DNA from: Apodospora peruviana
Taxonomy: Eukaryota > Ascomycota > Sordariomycetes > Sordariales > Lasiosphaeriaceae
DNA: 64,000 nt
Direction of reading: 5' to 3'
Assembly (NCBI GenBank): GCA_033439685.1
Contig: JAUEDM010000002.1
Coordinates: 5,952,001-6,016,000, forward strand
Shown: one piece after another, positions 12,067 through 25,750 of the stretch
How positions within the stretch are numbered: the first letter of the stretch is position 1
Layout of the letters: every line of letters starts with the position of its first letter
Program-made: the position numbers and the translations under genes
Notes under the pieces: generated by a model
What the model was told of the DNA's origin: nothing
Database searches by the model: none
Seen by the model: the letters and a program-made list of their open reading frames with translations, nothing else

Positions 12067-13790
12067 ATGCGACAAAGATCAACAATTACACGACAAACCG
12101 TAGACACTATTCCCAATCCAAATCCAGCAAGAAATCAAACTATGGCACTCGCTTTTCGCTCCTGCCTGCACAGCGAAGCCCAGTCTTCGCTGATATCAAA
12201 ATATCCTTATGGTCGCGAAAAAGAGATCAAGGACATCCAAAAGCTGTTCCCGGTCTCCAAATCCGGCACTGATGCTCCGACGGCGGCTCTCACGATCCCC
12301 GACCCGGGCATCTTCGGCGCCCTCGCATCCGACCACAAAGCCGAGACTCTTCCTACAATAGCAGAATGCGCCATACACCTGGAGTTGCTCGAGGCCTTGG
12401 AAATACTGCAACAAAAGGTCTTGACGTCAAACGCGCTTGACCGCGCGTTCGGCATCGTCCCAAAGAACAAAGTCCAAGCAAGCTGGCCAAGAACTAGGGT
12501 GGTGCTGAAACGAGATGAATCCTTTCCAGAGCGGAGGAAGGTCAAGTGGCCCATCTATCTGCGATTCGCGGCGACGCGCTTCCTAGAGTGGTGGAAGTGT
12601 TTGGATCAGATGTTGATACCGACTTCCCAAGGTGGAGATGGAACGGTTGTTGATATTACGGAGGATTCCCTCCCACCACTGGGTAAGTCATTACACCGAT
12701 GTTCTGCTCCTTTCTCGAAATTTAAGTCTGGAAAGCTGACATCATTTGCTCTTATTACACCTAGACGTCTTGATCATCTGGCACGCGTTCCTCCTCAACA
12801 CCACCGCATACCGAGAATTCTGCGAGGCATCTGGGTTCCCACATCGACTCGACATGCAGTTCCCATGGCCAGCCATAGTCAGTCCTACCCCATCCAGCCC
12901 TATTCCGCTAACCAACAGAAGCTAACAAACCGTCTTTCTGTGATCAGCACAAAGCTCTAACCCCAAACACCAACACCTACCTCGCCTCGCCTGCCGCGCT
13001 AACCATCTTCGAAGCCCACATCGGCGCCTTCGACCTCTTCGACACTCTATCGAATCACGCATCCCACGCGCCCAAATTCTCGACAGCTCTCAAACTGCTG
13101 CCCCATCTCCCTCCAACAGACAGCAGCCCCGTAGCAGAGACATTCTTCAAATCGAAATCTCCCGTCCTCCGCAATTTTAGCTCCGAGCCGTCGCCGGAGA
13201 CAACACCAACAGCCATCAGCACTACTATCCTAAGAGACATGGCCCTCCGCCAAACATCATTCACCTCAAAAATGACCAACATCCTCTGGCTGCGCAGTCC
13301 AGCTGTCTCTGGGACCCTCACGCGCGCCATATCGCGCTACCAAAACTTCCTCACCCTATTCCAAGACCACGATAAACAGACGCAAGGTCCGCTGGTGCCG
13401 ACGCTCGACATCGATCTCGCGTGGCACACGCACCAGTGCTCACCAAGCCTGTACGCAGCTGCCTGCCACCAATTCACCAAGACGGAAAAGATCATCGGAC
13501 ATGATGATGGTGTTGAAGGAGATGTCTTGAAGGATGGGTTTATAGACACGAGGGGCCGGTATGAGGCGCGCTTCGGGGAGGAGTATAATCCCTGTCTGTG
13601 CTGGGAGTGTGAAGGACTACGGGATCAGGTGTTGTTCGACAGGGGTGGTGAAGATGGGGTGGATTTTGATAGGGTGGCAAAGGGGGTTTTGTGGAAAGTG
13701 AAATATTATAAGGCGGTTGAGTTGGCTAGGCGGAAGGGGGAGCAGGTGCCGGGGTGGAGGGAGATTCTCGATGATGATGCTTCGTCGTAA
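12067..13790 (+). CDS. GRDP-like protein (glycine-rich domain-containing protein-like, former DUF1399)
   Basis: Exons 12067..12682, 12765..12877 and 12948..13790 give 523 residues. Two family hallmarks are visible: an IIWHAFLLNTTAYREFC block straight after the first intron, and a later PTLDIDLAWHTHQ block, both typical of the DUF1399/GRDP core. The longer open frame starts upstream with GTG, so the first ATG (12067) was chosen; the ATG at 12142 is also possible. It runs convergently with the lipase, with only 116 bp between the two stop codons. The biochemical role of the fungal family members is not established. Confidence 0.83.
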
Positions 13791-13906
13791 ACGCACAAAC
13801 TGTGGGAAAAATTGGTGTCAATAAGGATTCAGAACTCGGCTATCTTGGAACTGTTTCACGGCGAACTACGCCGAAGTAGGTCTTCGTCTAGCAGGAATTG
13901 TGTCGT

Positions 13907-15673
13907 TTACTCCCAGGACTGTCGGTCATTGAACCTCCCCTCCTGAAGCAGGCTAACCCTGTCCTGGTAGTATGTCCTGCTGTGCGTCTGCGTCCCGACA
14001 TACAAGAGCTTCTCGTACTCGTCGTGCGCGAAACTGTACGCTCGAAGCACTCTTTTGACCGCAGCATCCACGACAACTCGATCTTTCCGCAAAAGTACGA
14101 TGTCGCCAAGGATATGGTACTGCGGAATGGGCAGTTTCCACACTTTTCCTGCTTCATGTTCCTGCTGGCCACTCCCACCATCTTTTGTATCATCCGCCTC
14201 GTCTTCAAACTGAAACTCCAGTGGCGGTAGCACATACGGCAGATCAGGTGTCTTTTTATCCTCCTGCTTCACGGCGTCAGCCATCAATGGCCCGAGGTTG
14301 TAACTCGCGCGGTACAGGTCGATGAGTGAGCGGATATATGCCTGATCTACCCGGGGAACGATGTCAAACTCGTTGACGAATGCCAAGGTATGGCCATGGT
14401 TCTTGGCCAGTGCTTCGCTGTGGCGAAGTATCGGGGTAATATCGATGCTGAGACATGGAGGCGAGCCAAATGTGATGCTTGACAGCTTGAGGCTTGGGTC
14501 TTTTCCGTCTCTGTATTAGAACAATATCCGAGATGTGATGGGGATGGATCCAGTATGAGCATACAAGACTTCCTTGCCTCGAGGAGGCATTTGGCATACA
14601 AGAGAGAACTGACTGCGCCGCCGGCCGAGTGACCGGTGAATATCACGTGCATACCCGGGTGCTCTTTGTCTGCCCGTGACAGATGTTCCTTGACAACAGT
14701 ATACAGGGCCTTGGCGCCGTTTAGAAAACCCGCGTGTGCTTTGATCCCGAGCGTGGCATCTCTTGTGGCTGGGTCCGTTTCGCTCGGTCCCTGTAAAATG
14801 CAAGTGTTGATATATGAAACAGGTATAGAGACAAGGATAGTAGTTACCAAAAACTCATCCGCCGTTACTGGTCGTCCATTCGCGTTCACCATCGCATCCA
14901 CGAGTTTGGCCGTTCCCCTGACTGCAATCACCATCGCGGGAAACCCTTCCCAATCCTGTCCAGTATCCGACTTTGCCATCCACACACCCATGGCTTTTTC
15001 CGTTCCGTCCCGGCTGGGTTTTGTGTACGTCTGCTCCGTGAATACCAGGCCGTCGACTGTCGGTTGGCGATGTGTTGTCGTCGCCACTTGTTGCGAATCA
15101 GGTGAAGGGGTTTGGATGGTGGCATCATCCGAATCGTGTACGGCTGTAGACTTGGGCGGTTTCTTGTATATCGTGGCTGAACAGACAAAGGCCGCAGCAA
15201 CGACCTGAGCAAGAGATGGTGATCTGACGAGCGGTCGTGGTGTCAGTCTATCTAGTACCAGTGGCTGTCCCGAACGTCTTCGAAAAGTAAGAATATATTA
15301 CCCTTTCCATTCTTCCATCCCGGAACATGACGACGCTGAGCTTGAGTTCGTGTAATCCCCCGCTACCGTTTCCAAACGCTGCAGTTGGGCTTTGACCGCT
15401 CCGTCTTTGGCGTCATCTTCAGCCGTTGTTAGTACATGTCTGAACGGTAATGTAATGGGCAGAAGTCATGAGCTGACCATCAGTATCTAAGTCAATCAGC
15501 TCCAATACACCGGATAGCTTCCGGGACAACTCACTTAAAGCCGCAGAGGCTCCTTGTGAGTTGTGAACGAATGCGAAGCCGGAATCCGGGGCTGCTGCCG
15601 ACGTGACCAGGCTGGACTGCGCCGTCAACTGCACCGGCCTCTTTCGCATAATCTTGAACGAGAGGCGCTTCAT
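13907..15673 (-). CDS. Class 3 lipase family protein
   Basis: Five exons (15673..15478, 15416..15302, 15223..14848, 14790..14565, 14508..13907) keep frame over 504 residues. The lipase class 3 nucleophile elbow G-H-S-A-G-G puts the Ser at about residue 284. It is preceded by the family-typical VIAVRGT and HAGFLNGAK blocks and followed by an FGSPP turn and the FVNEFDIVPR block carrying the catalytic Asp. A hydrophobic stretch near residues 108-122 could be a membrane anchor; there is no obvious signal peptide. The last intron is uncertain: GTATGC..ACAGAG keeps frame, and so does GTCTTG..ACAG, changing only one or two residues. Likely a lipid- or acylglycerol-cleaving enzyme. Confidence 0.85.
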
Positions 15674-16033
15674 GTTTGGTCAAATATCTTGATATTGTTG
15701 AGCTTGGTACGTACAGGGGTTGTACGGATGGGAATAGCAGAGTTTTATTGCTTCAACCCCTGACAGGAGGGCTGCGGTGGTGGCTTCAATACACGCAAGT
15801 ATTCCTTGGCAGTTTGGCACTCAGCTGCATGGCTGGGCTGTCTGCCTGCAGAGTTGCCTTGCACCGCCACCAAGGCCCCCTTTGGTTCCCAATCCCAATA
15901 CGTAGGCCTCCGTTTGGGGTTTTCGCCCGTGGCTTGTTTTGCATCAAAAAGTGAATTGCCAGTCTTCATGACTAAGGTAGGTCATAACTACCTGAGGTAC
16001 CTACCTCACACGGAAGTGTCTGCTTCCTTGCGA
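15674..16033. other. Intergenic between lipase start and F-box gene stop
   Basis: Upstream region of the lipase. Contains TAGGTACCTA-like elements around 15975-16010. Confidence 0.5.
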
Positions 16034-18028
<1,995 letters not shown>

Positions 18029-18139
18029 CTTCTTGGCGGCGCCGGGAGGTGGGAGATGATGTGTTGTTTCTGGTCTGTGGCAATCGATGAGTAGACTAAG
18101 GTACCTACGGAAAACCGAAGTTTCTTTTGACTGGAAAAC

Positions 18140-18233
18140 AGGTCAATCAAGGGCCACCCCTGTACGCTAAAATCTCGCTCATGATCCATGGAGAAATCAG
18201 GTAGGCATGGCAGGGGTGGCCCTTGATTGACCT
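18140..18233. repeat. Perfect 23-bp inverted repeat with 48-bp loop
   Basis: The left arm 18140-18162 is the exact reverse complement of the right arm 18211-18233; the core is GGTCAATCAAGGGCCACCCC. It lies 112-205 bp upstream of the F-box ATG, so it may sit in the 5' UTR or promoter. Confidence 0.95.
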
Positions 18234-18786
18234 CTCTCAGACCTATCTGAGACATCTCACAACCAGTTCTAGGGAGACATTTCAAGTTTGTTGTTCATTA
18301 GTAGGGACTATTATGGGCTAGAATCGCCGGCTGTCTGTATCTATTTGGAAGTACAGCGCCAGGCTCATCATTTGTAGGTAGAGAAATAGTCTTTTCAACA
18401 TCAGATACAGGCTCGACCCCTTAATCGTGCCGCCACCTACTATCTCTACCGCGTTTCCCTCATCCACTCCCCGAACCATTTCTTTTCGGTGTAGCTACTT
18501 ATTCAGCTAGTCTCATAACAAGTATGGTCTCACTCCGTACCTAGATAGCAGCACGGGCAAAAATTGGCCCTCCCGGGATACATACCTAGATATCCGTACA
18601 TGTATCAAGAACTTCTAATTTTTGGCTATGACGTTCTGGTAAAAGAGCCTCCAGTTGCCGTCCCCATCATATCTATTTCAAAAAAAAAAAAAAAAAAAAA
18701 ACTGGATCAGCTTAAAACCCCCATCATGGTGTGTGCTAATCTTACGATGGAGAGAAGAGGGCGAAGAAACAGAAAGAAAAAAAAGC
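18234..18786. other. Intergenic, no gene seen
   Basis: Contains a run of more than 20 A near 18680-18701 and several short TACCTAG elements. No supported coding sequence. Confidence 0.6.
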
Positions 18787-20034
18787 TCACTGGAAAAGAC
18801 ACATTCCCCTCGAGGACTTGTCCACCAAGTGAGCATCTGGGCCCGTAGGAGCCGTACCCCCCCTCACCGAGTACCGAAGACGGTTATAGGGTATTATGTT
18901 GACTTTGGCTCCTGGGACATTGGACTTGACCAGAGCCTCGATCAGAGCGATCTTCTGGGGGTACTTGATCTTGTCCGACTTTTCGTTTGTCACGCCGGTC
19001 GCCAGCGGTGTCATGAAGTAGACCGCCGTGTTGTCGCCGGGTTGGTTGAAGAGAGTCCAGTCGCTGTGGTTTTATTGTGTTCGAGTTAGGGACAAAGAAT
19101 AAAGAGATTAAACCAAAAACAAAAAAAAAAAAAAAAAAAAAAAGAAAAAAGAAAGAAAAGAAAAGAAAAGTCAAACATACACGCCTCTGCCGAACGGAGC
19201 TTTGTATGCAAATCTCTCCTCCGGAGGGTTATACGGATTCGTGACCGTGGCGCCTCTGATGGAGTCGAGCACGCGCTCCTCCCAGAGCCTCAGGTCGTTA
19301 CCCGTGATGACGTCGTTGTCGTTGGTCGTGTACGACTCCCAGTAGTGGGCCATGTAGACGGCGCGGTTCGATACGATGGTCATCATGGTGCAGCCGTGCA
19401 GGCCTTGGGTTCCGAATGCGAAGGCGTCGTTGCCGAACGTCTCTGCCTGCGACACGGTTTTCATGTCGCCGTCGAAGAAGCCCAGGGGTTGGTCGGGAAA
19501 CTGCGGGTCGATGTCGGACTGGAGGACATTTCCCATGACGTACTTGTCTGCCCTGTCGGCTGTCATCCGTCCACGGGGTAGATCGAATGCTCGCTTTCCC
19601 AGAAGAGACCGACTGCTGATGCTGCTGCTGTTGGAGTCTGCGTAGTAGGCTGGGAGTCGGGAGTAGCCGCCGACCGCCGGCAGGCCATTCTCGTCACGTT
19701 TGGCCGCACCAAGGAGGCAGCTGGCGCCGCAGGTCTCAATGTCGCAAAGAAAGTTGCAGTTGGTAGTACTGCTTTCTTCATCAGTCTGCCGGGATGCGAG
19801 TTGATGAGGTCCATGCTGGAAGATGTCTTTTCTGTTGGCATTGTTAGTACGAAAACACGATATATATATATATATAGGTACCAAAATGGTGATTGGGTGG
19901 ATGGTAGACTGGAATATCTGCACATACGGATGGCGATGCAACGCGGCATGATGGCTCTGCGTTCTCGCCTCCACAAGCGTGTTTGTAGACGACAGCAGCA
20001 GCAGCAAGAACCAAGCCCAGACCGAGTGCCACAT
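18787..20034 (-). CDS. Secreted protein with Cys/His motif, deamidase-like fold possible
   Basis: Exons 20034..19928, 19831..19181 and 19063..18787 give 344 residues. The ATG at 20034 opens a textbook signal peptide (Leu-rich, about 23 residues); the longer frame to 20118 would bury it. The first intron is unmistakable (GTATGT donor, ACTAAC branch point, CAACAG acceptor) and contains a (TA)n run. The second holds a long purine-rich tract. A cluster of Cys lies near the N-terminus of the mature protein. The central block GLHGCTMMTIVSNRAVYMAH has Cys183 and His198 exactly 15 residues apart, then YWE. That Cys-His spacing matches the catalytic pair of CNF-type deamidases, but the fold is my inference. 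Divergent neighbour of the chitinase at 21031. Confidence 0.78.
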
Positions 20035-21030
20035 GATTGCGAGGTCGATGCACCCAGCTAACAGTGTCTCCAAGGAGAGTGATGTGGAAAAGACTGGGTA
20101 CGTTGCCCGCCTGAGCATGCAGTCCTGCCATGTTTCTTATATGGCCGGCGTGATGAACCACAAATCACAAGTATACCGGCAGACCCCCTAAAGAAGGGTT
20201 ATCCTGGATGAATTAGGATGAGAAGACAGGGAAGGCTCAGCAAGCATGCCGAAATCCGGTTCGGGGCCCGCTGAATCTCCATGTTCCTGAATCTCGGAGA
20301 TCAGATCTCCATCACAGAACTGGATCCCCTTTCTGCCTTGTGGAACCAAACTCAATCGGCTCTGGAGAAATGCCATGTTGAATTTTTTTCACATCTCCAT
20401 CGCAAAACTGGATTCCCTCGTGCTCCTTTCCGTCTTGTGGAACCAAATATCATCGACAATGGAGAAAATGCCATGTTTCTTTTGCCGATTTGCCTTTCTT
20501 GCTAGGCTAAGTTCTCCTCACCTAGGTTCTCCCCTCCCCCGTTCATGAGATTGGAGTGGACCACTCTCTTATAGGAAAAAAACAAGCTGACCAGTACGAA
20601 AGCAGTAGTTGTCAGGTTGAGTCCGCTCACAGTCTACGTGAAAATTACCGCAAATGCTGTACCTGGGTCGGCGGCAAGGTCGACTTGGTGCCCTGTCCTC
20701 AAAAGCGAGGCGATTGTTTGTCAAGTGTGGGTTTTACAGAGTAAACTCAACGAAGGAAAATTTCAACCTTAGGCCTCCCACATCGGCAAGCAAATTCCAA
20801 GACACGATTAGATACCCGAAGCTTGGCCATGCCGACTTTCCAGGGTCCATTTTGCTTCAGGGTCGACCCTGGTGGTCCGGGCAATGACACAAGTTGAAAT
20901 CAGAAGTCGGAAAATTACTGCAGGGGATTCGGCAAGGGGGATATGATCAAAGTATAAACACACCTCAGGGCCCGAGACTGTCGTCTTACCACTCGAAGAG
21001 GAAAGCTGCCATACAATTTCTGTCATCACG
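20035..21030. other. Divergent intergenic region of the secreted pair
   Basis: About 1 kb shared by the Cys/His secreted protein (minus) and the chitinase (plus). It holds a diverged tandem duplication at 20305-20477. No gene is supported in it. Confidence 0.6.
20305..20477 (+). repeat. Diverged tandem duplication, about 80-bp unit
   Basis: Copies at 20305-20379 and 20393-20477 share ATCTCCATC..., AACTGGAT..CCCT, CTTGTGGAACCAAA and GGAGAAA(A)TGCCATGTT in the same order, with small indels and substitutions between them. Confidence 0.85.
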
Positions 21031-24000
21031 ATGAGGGTGACGTCCCTTCTTTTTCTGGTGGCCAGCGGCGGCAGCTGCCTCGCTGCAAGTGGTTCCGGCA
21101 CTTCTTCTTCGTCCAAACGCAACTCGGTAACGCAGCAGAATCCGGCCGTGAACCCCCCCTTGCCCATCATTCCGCTATCCGAGCAGTACATCAACAACCA
21201 AGCCGTTGCAAACTCGTCGTCGTCGTCATCGCACCCGTCGTTTTTAAACTCGTCGTCGCTGCCGGCGCTGTACGGCCGTGCCAATGAGGGTGCATTGTTC
21301 TGTGGCCCGGATCTGCCTTGCGCGGATGGCAGGTAAGTTATCTCCCTCCCTCTCCGTCTCCCCCTCTGTTCTCATGGAAAGTGGCTTCTGGAGTACGATC
21401 TGATTGGTTAACTTTGTCAACGATTAGCTGCTGCGGCAAAGCCAGCGGCATCTGTGGCTATGGGGCCGAATTCTGTGGCGCCGGCAACTGCACATCCAAC
21501 TGCGATGCCAAGGGTGAGTTTTGTCTCCCTCAGATGACCTACGACGCCGAAAGTCTGACGCTATAGACAATGTTAGCCATGTGTGGTAGAGACAGCGATC
21601 TCGGCGGTACGATCAAGTGCGGTATGAACCTTTGTTGCGCCTATTCTGGCTGGTGTGGTGTAAGTTGATGGCCTTTTCTCGTCTTCTCCTCCGCCGTATT
21701 TGAACTTGAATACTAACAAAGATAGACCACCGAGGGCCACTGCGGAAACCCAGACCCCAACGGCCTCGCTCCCTGCCAAGAGGGCTTTGGTCTCTGTGAG
21801 AGGGTGTCTGCCCCGACCTGCAACAAGGCCAAGTCCACCGACGGCAGGAGGATCGGGTACTACCAGGCGTCCAACTCGCGCGATCGCATCTGCAACAAGG
21901 TCACGCCCGCCCAAATCAATACCACGGGCTATACACATCTATACTTTGCCTTTGCTGCCGTAAGCCTGACGATTCCTATCTCTCACCCACATGTGGATGG
22001 AAACTGAAGCAAGTCGTGTCCCTACAGTTCAGCCCCATAACCTGGGAGGTGGTTCCCGCGAGCCCCGACGACGTCGCGCTGTTCACAGAGTTCACTGGTC
22101 TAAAGAAAGACGGGCTCGAGACGTGGATCGCCATCGGCGGCTTCGATTTCTCGGATCCCGGCACGGCCACGCACACGGCGTGGAGCAACATGACGGCCTC
22201 GGCCGCGGCCCGCAAGGCGTTTATCGCCAGCGTCATGTCCTTCATGGACCTGTACGGCTTCCAGGGCGTAGACCTCGACTGGGAGTACCCCGGCGCCCCC
22301 GAGCGCGGCGGGCAGCGCGCCGACACGCAGAACCTCGTCCTCCTGGTCAAGGAGATGCGCGCGGCGTTTGGCACAAAGTACGGCATTTCCATGGCCATCG
22401 CGCCCGACTACTGGTACCTGCGCTGGTTTGACCCGTCCGCCATGCAGGACAGCGTGGACTGGTTCGGCTTCATGTCCTACGACCTGCACGGCTTTTGGGA
22501 CGCCGACGTGAAGACTCTGGGGTCTATTGTCCGCGGACAGACCGACATCCAAGAGATTAGCAACAACACGCTCCCGCTCTGGTACGACGGTCTCGACCCA
22601 GCCAAGATCAACTTTGGCGTCGCCTACTACGGCCGTGGCTACACCCTCTCGGACCCCAGCTGCACCGACGTTGGCTGCCCCTTTGCCGGGCCGAGCAAGC
22701 CCGCCCCCTGCACCGGCTCGGCCGGTGTCATGTCGTCGCGCGAGATCCAGACTTTGATTAAGGAAAAGAATCTCACACCCAAGCTGCTGGAGAAGTCCAT
22801 GATGAAGCAGATCACGTGGGATGGTCAGTGGATGGGCTACGATGATGACGAGACCATCGCCATGAAGAAGGCGTGGGCGGACGGGCTCTGTGTCGGCGGC
22901 ACCATGGCCTGGTCGATCGACTTCAGCGCCGACAACGGAGCCGGGAGCGGCGACACACCCCCCGAGACCACGGACGGATCCTGCGGTCCCACCAACGGCG
23001 GCGCCGTGTGCGGCAGCTGGGCCACCGGAAGCTGCTGCTCAAGCTCGGGCTGGTGCGGCAGCGGTGAGGCCTACTGCGGGAGCGGCTGCCAGAGCGGCGA
23101 GTGCATCGTCGGCGGCACCACCACTGACGGGACCTGCGGCGCCCTCTACTCGGGCACCCTCTGCGGCGACTGGGCCGGCGGCGACTGCTGCTCGTCGAGC
23201 GGATGGTGCGGCAGCTCCGACGCCCACTGCGGCACCGGATGCCAGTCCGGGTCGTGCACCGGTGAGCCCACCCTTGGGTCCGGCGATGTCTTTATCAGTC
23301 CCGACATTTTTGTTGTCTCGTCAGACGATTCGGACGACGACGATGAAGGAATCCCCGTCGTCTCGTGCTATCCGCCCTGCACCTTCATCCTGCCGCCCTT
23401 CAGCCTGGCGGAACCGACGACCATCTGGCAGAATCCGATGACGGTAACCATCGAGGAGATGCCGGTGGCCGACGTTACCATCACCATCGTCACCACCATC
23501 TACGTGCCCCCGATCACGACCGACATGATCTCCATGTCCAACGTGGTCTGGACCGACACTAGCGTGAGCGTCATCTACCTCTGGCCCAGCGTCTCGTTCC
23601 CGCCCGTCGTCCTGACCGCCAAGTCGACCACGGTGACCCAAGACGAGAGCACCATCACGATTCCGGCCATGGTGTGGACGTACAGCCCGGAGCCGGGACC
23701 GCCGACCAAGAAGACCACCCCCGTGGCGCCCGCCGGTTTCAAGGCCAGCGCCAAGCCAAAAGTGCCCGAAAAGGACGATGAGTCCTCGGGCCCAAAGTGC
23801 CTTGTGCCGCTTTTGTGCGGCGGGATCTGCAAGGAAAACTGCAGCCCCGGAATCGACATCGACATCGGAGGAGGATCGAGCTTCTCAAGCTGCTTCGGCA
23901 TCTGTGGCTGCATTGGCCCCTTCTGCCCTTCTTCCAGCGGCGGCGGTGGCGGCGGCGGCAGCAACTGCGTTGGTGGCGGATGCACCACACCTGCGGGTCT

Positions 24001-24982
24001 TGGTGGTGGAGGCAGCGACAGTGGTGAAGATGACGGGGACGACGAGGATGATGATGAGGAGGAGGAATGCACAGCCACCGCCACCGTATCGGACTGCCTC
24101 GACTACTGCTCGACGACCACGCTCGACAGCGGGTCGGCGACCGAGACCTGCTTCACGCGTCGGTGCACCGAGACCCGGTCAGGCTGTTCGGGTTCCGTCA
24201 CGGGCACGGTCTCGACCACCACCATGACGGAGGGCTCCTGCGAGCTCGGGCCCGACTACACGCCCTACTGGGACGGCGACACGGCGATGCTGGCCGCGAC
24301 GGCCGGTGACGGCGGCTACGGCGGCTTCGTGGTGGCCGAGGGCACATGGACCTCGCCCACGACGACGTATGTCCCTTCCACATTCATCCTCACCAACGCA
24401 CCGACCCTCTCGGCGGACCCGACCTACGTCTTCCCGACCAACTGCGTCTCGACAACAACCTGGACGTCGTGCTACTTCGGGTCCGGCAACCACGTCGGCT
24501 GTCTCGCGAGCTCGTCGTGCGCGGCCACCGCCGATCCCGAAACCCCGGCTACTACTCCGACGACAACAGTTGTAGAGGCTCCAAAACCGACGTCGGACAC
24601 GGACGGTGAGTGGACCTACGACTGCAAGGGCAGCGCCATGTGCGCGCCGATGGAGGTCAAGTACTGCGACGGGGCCGTCAACGACAAGCTGGTGCGCAAC
24701 GACGACCTCAACTACGCCACGGGCGGCGACGGCGACTCTCTGGGGTCGGGAGTCTGCAACGGCAACTCGTACGCCCAGGGCCACGCCTGCGGCGTCTTCA
24801 TCGAGGGCAAGAAGGAGGACGGCTCGGCCTGCCGGTTCAGTGGCAACCGCATGTGGTGGGACTACCAGGATATTCACAACGACGATAAAGGAGGTTGCGG
24901 GAAGTGCGGCGCCAAGCGGTACAAGAACGGGTGCGTGGTCAAGATCGACTACGTGACGGGCTGTGAGGGAAAGGAATATTAG
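21031..24982 (+). CDS. GH18 chitinase with ChtBD1 modules and KP4-like C-terminal domain
   Basis: Exons 21031..21332, 21428..21513, 21577..21659, 21726..21959 and 22028..24982 give 1219 residues. In order: signal peptide (about 1-19); a Ser-rich stretch; two Cys-rich chitin-binding-type segments (about 95-165); a GH18 domain from about 196 with the catalytic motif DLDWE at 317-321 (proton donor Glu321); two clear ChtBD1 modules (about 551-594 and 602-647); a long Thr/Ser/Pro and Cys linker including an Asp/Glu run; and a terminal domain (about 1095-1219). That domain has ten Cys and a GCGKCG...GCVVKIDYVTGC ending like KP4 killer-toxin-type proteins. The GH18 part hydrolyses chitin; the layout recalls subgroup C chitinases related to yeast killer-toxin alpha/beta subunits. 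Secreted. The KP4 assignment is from pattern only. Confidence 0.9.
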
Positions 24983-25750
24983 ATACACATTGATACATAA
25001 AGACTCCTTAGTATCGAGCCTCAAAGCCCATGAATACCATCCAAGCATTTTTTTTCATTGTCATAATACTAGCAAATTCCATGGGTGAAACACCGAGAAT
25101 ACATGTACTGTGTAAATATGAATCAAGCGAGTGATGAGCATACCAACGGGCACTGGCAGGCGGATTCTGAGGACAGCACCCTCTAAGTATACAAGCATGC
25201 CTCCGAAGAACACTATCCCAGCATCAAGTGTCCATCATCCTCTGTTCTCGGTCACTGACCGTGTGAAGAGGGCCCCTCATGATAAAAATACACAGAGTAG
25301 GTGTATCGATATGGACATCTTTCCCACGGTCTTACGTGCCAAGTAAATCGCCCACACGAAAGGAAACGGCGGCTGGTTGGCTTGGACGCAACAGCCCGCG
25401 TCCACTGCAGATCATGAGTACCTTGTTTATACAGGCCAGTCACCGTCTCCCCCACTGAGTAGTAGTATTAACAATTGGCAACCTGACTCAGCTGATAATT
25501 GCCTTCAATGTAACCAACAACCAACAACAGGTAGTTGGTCCAGTTGAGCTAACAGCGTGAGGAACCCCAAAAATTGCGTCTAGATTCGCGTTCATCAGGA
25601 GCCCCTTCTACTACTTCCAGCTCGAACCACCATTCTACTTGTTCAAGTTGTGTCGAATCAACCTTCTCAGGATATTACTACAAAAGCAAAGAGTTTCATC
25701 AAGCAACCGAGAACATCATCCCCAGAGCTACCAGGTATCAGCAACGAACA
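24983..25750. other. Intergenic, no gene seen
   Basis: Fairly A/T-rich spacer between the chitinase and the dead beta-lactamase-like gene. Confidence 0.6.

Noticed and set aside
24179..25048. Long minus-strand frame over the chitinase 3' half
   Set aside because: GC-rich antisense shadow of the GH18/KP4-like coding sequence; no recognisable protein.
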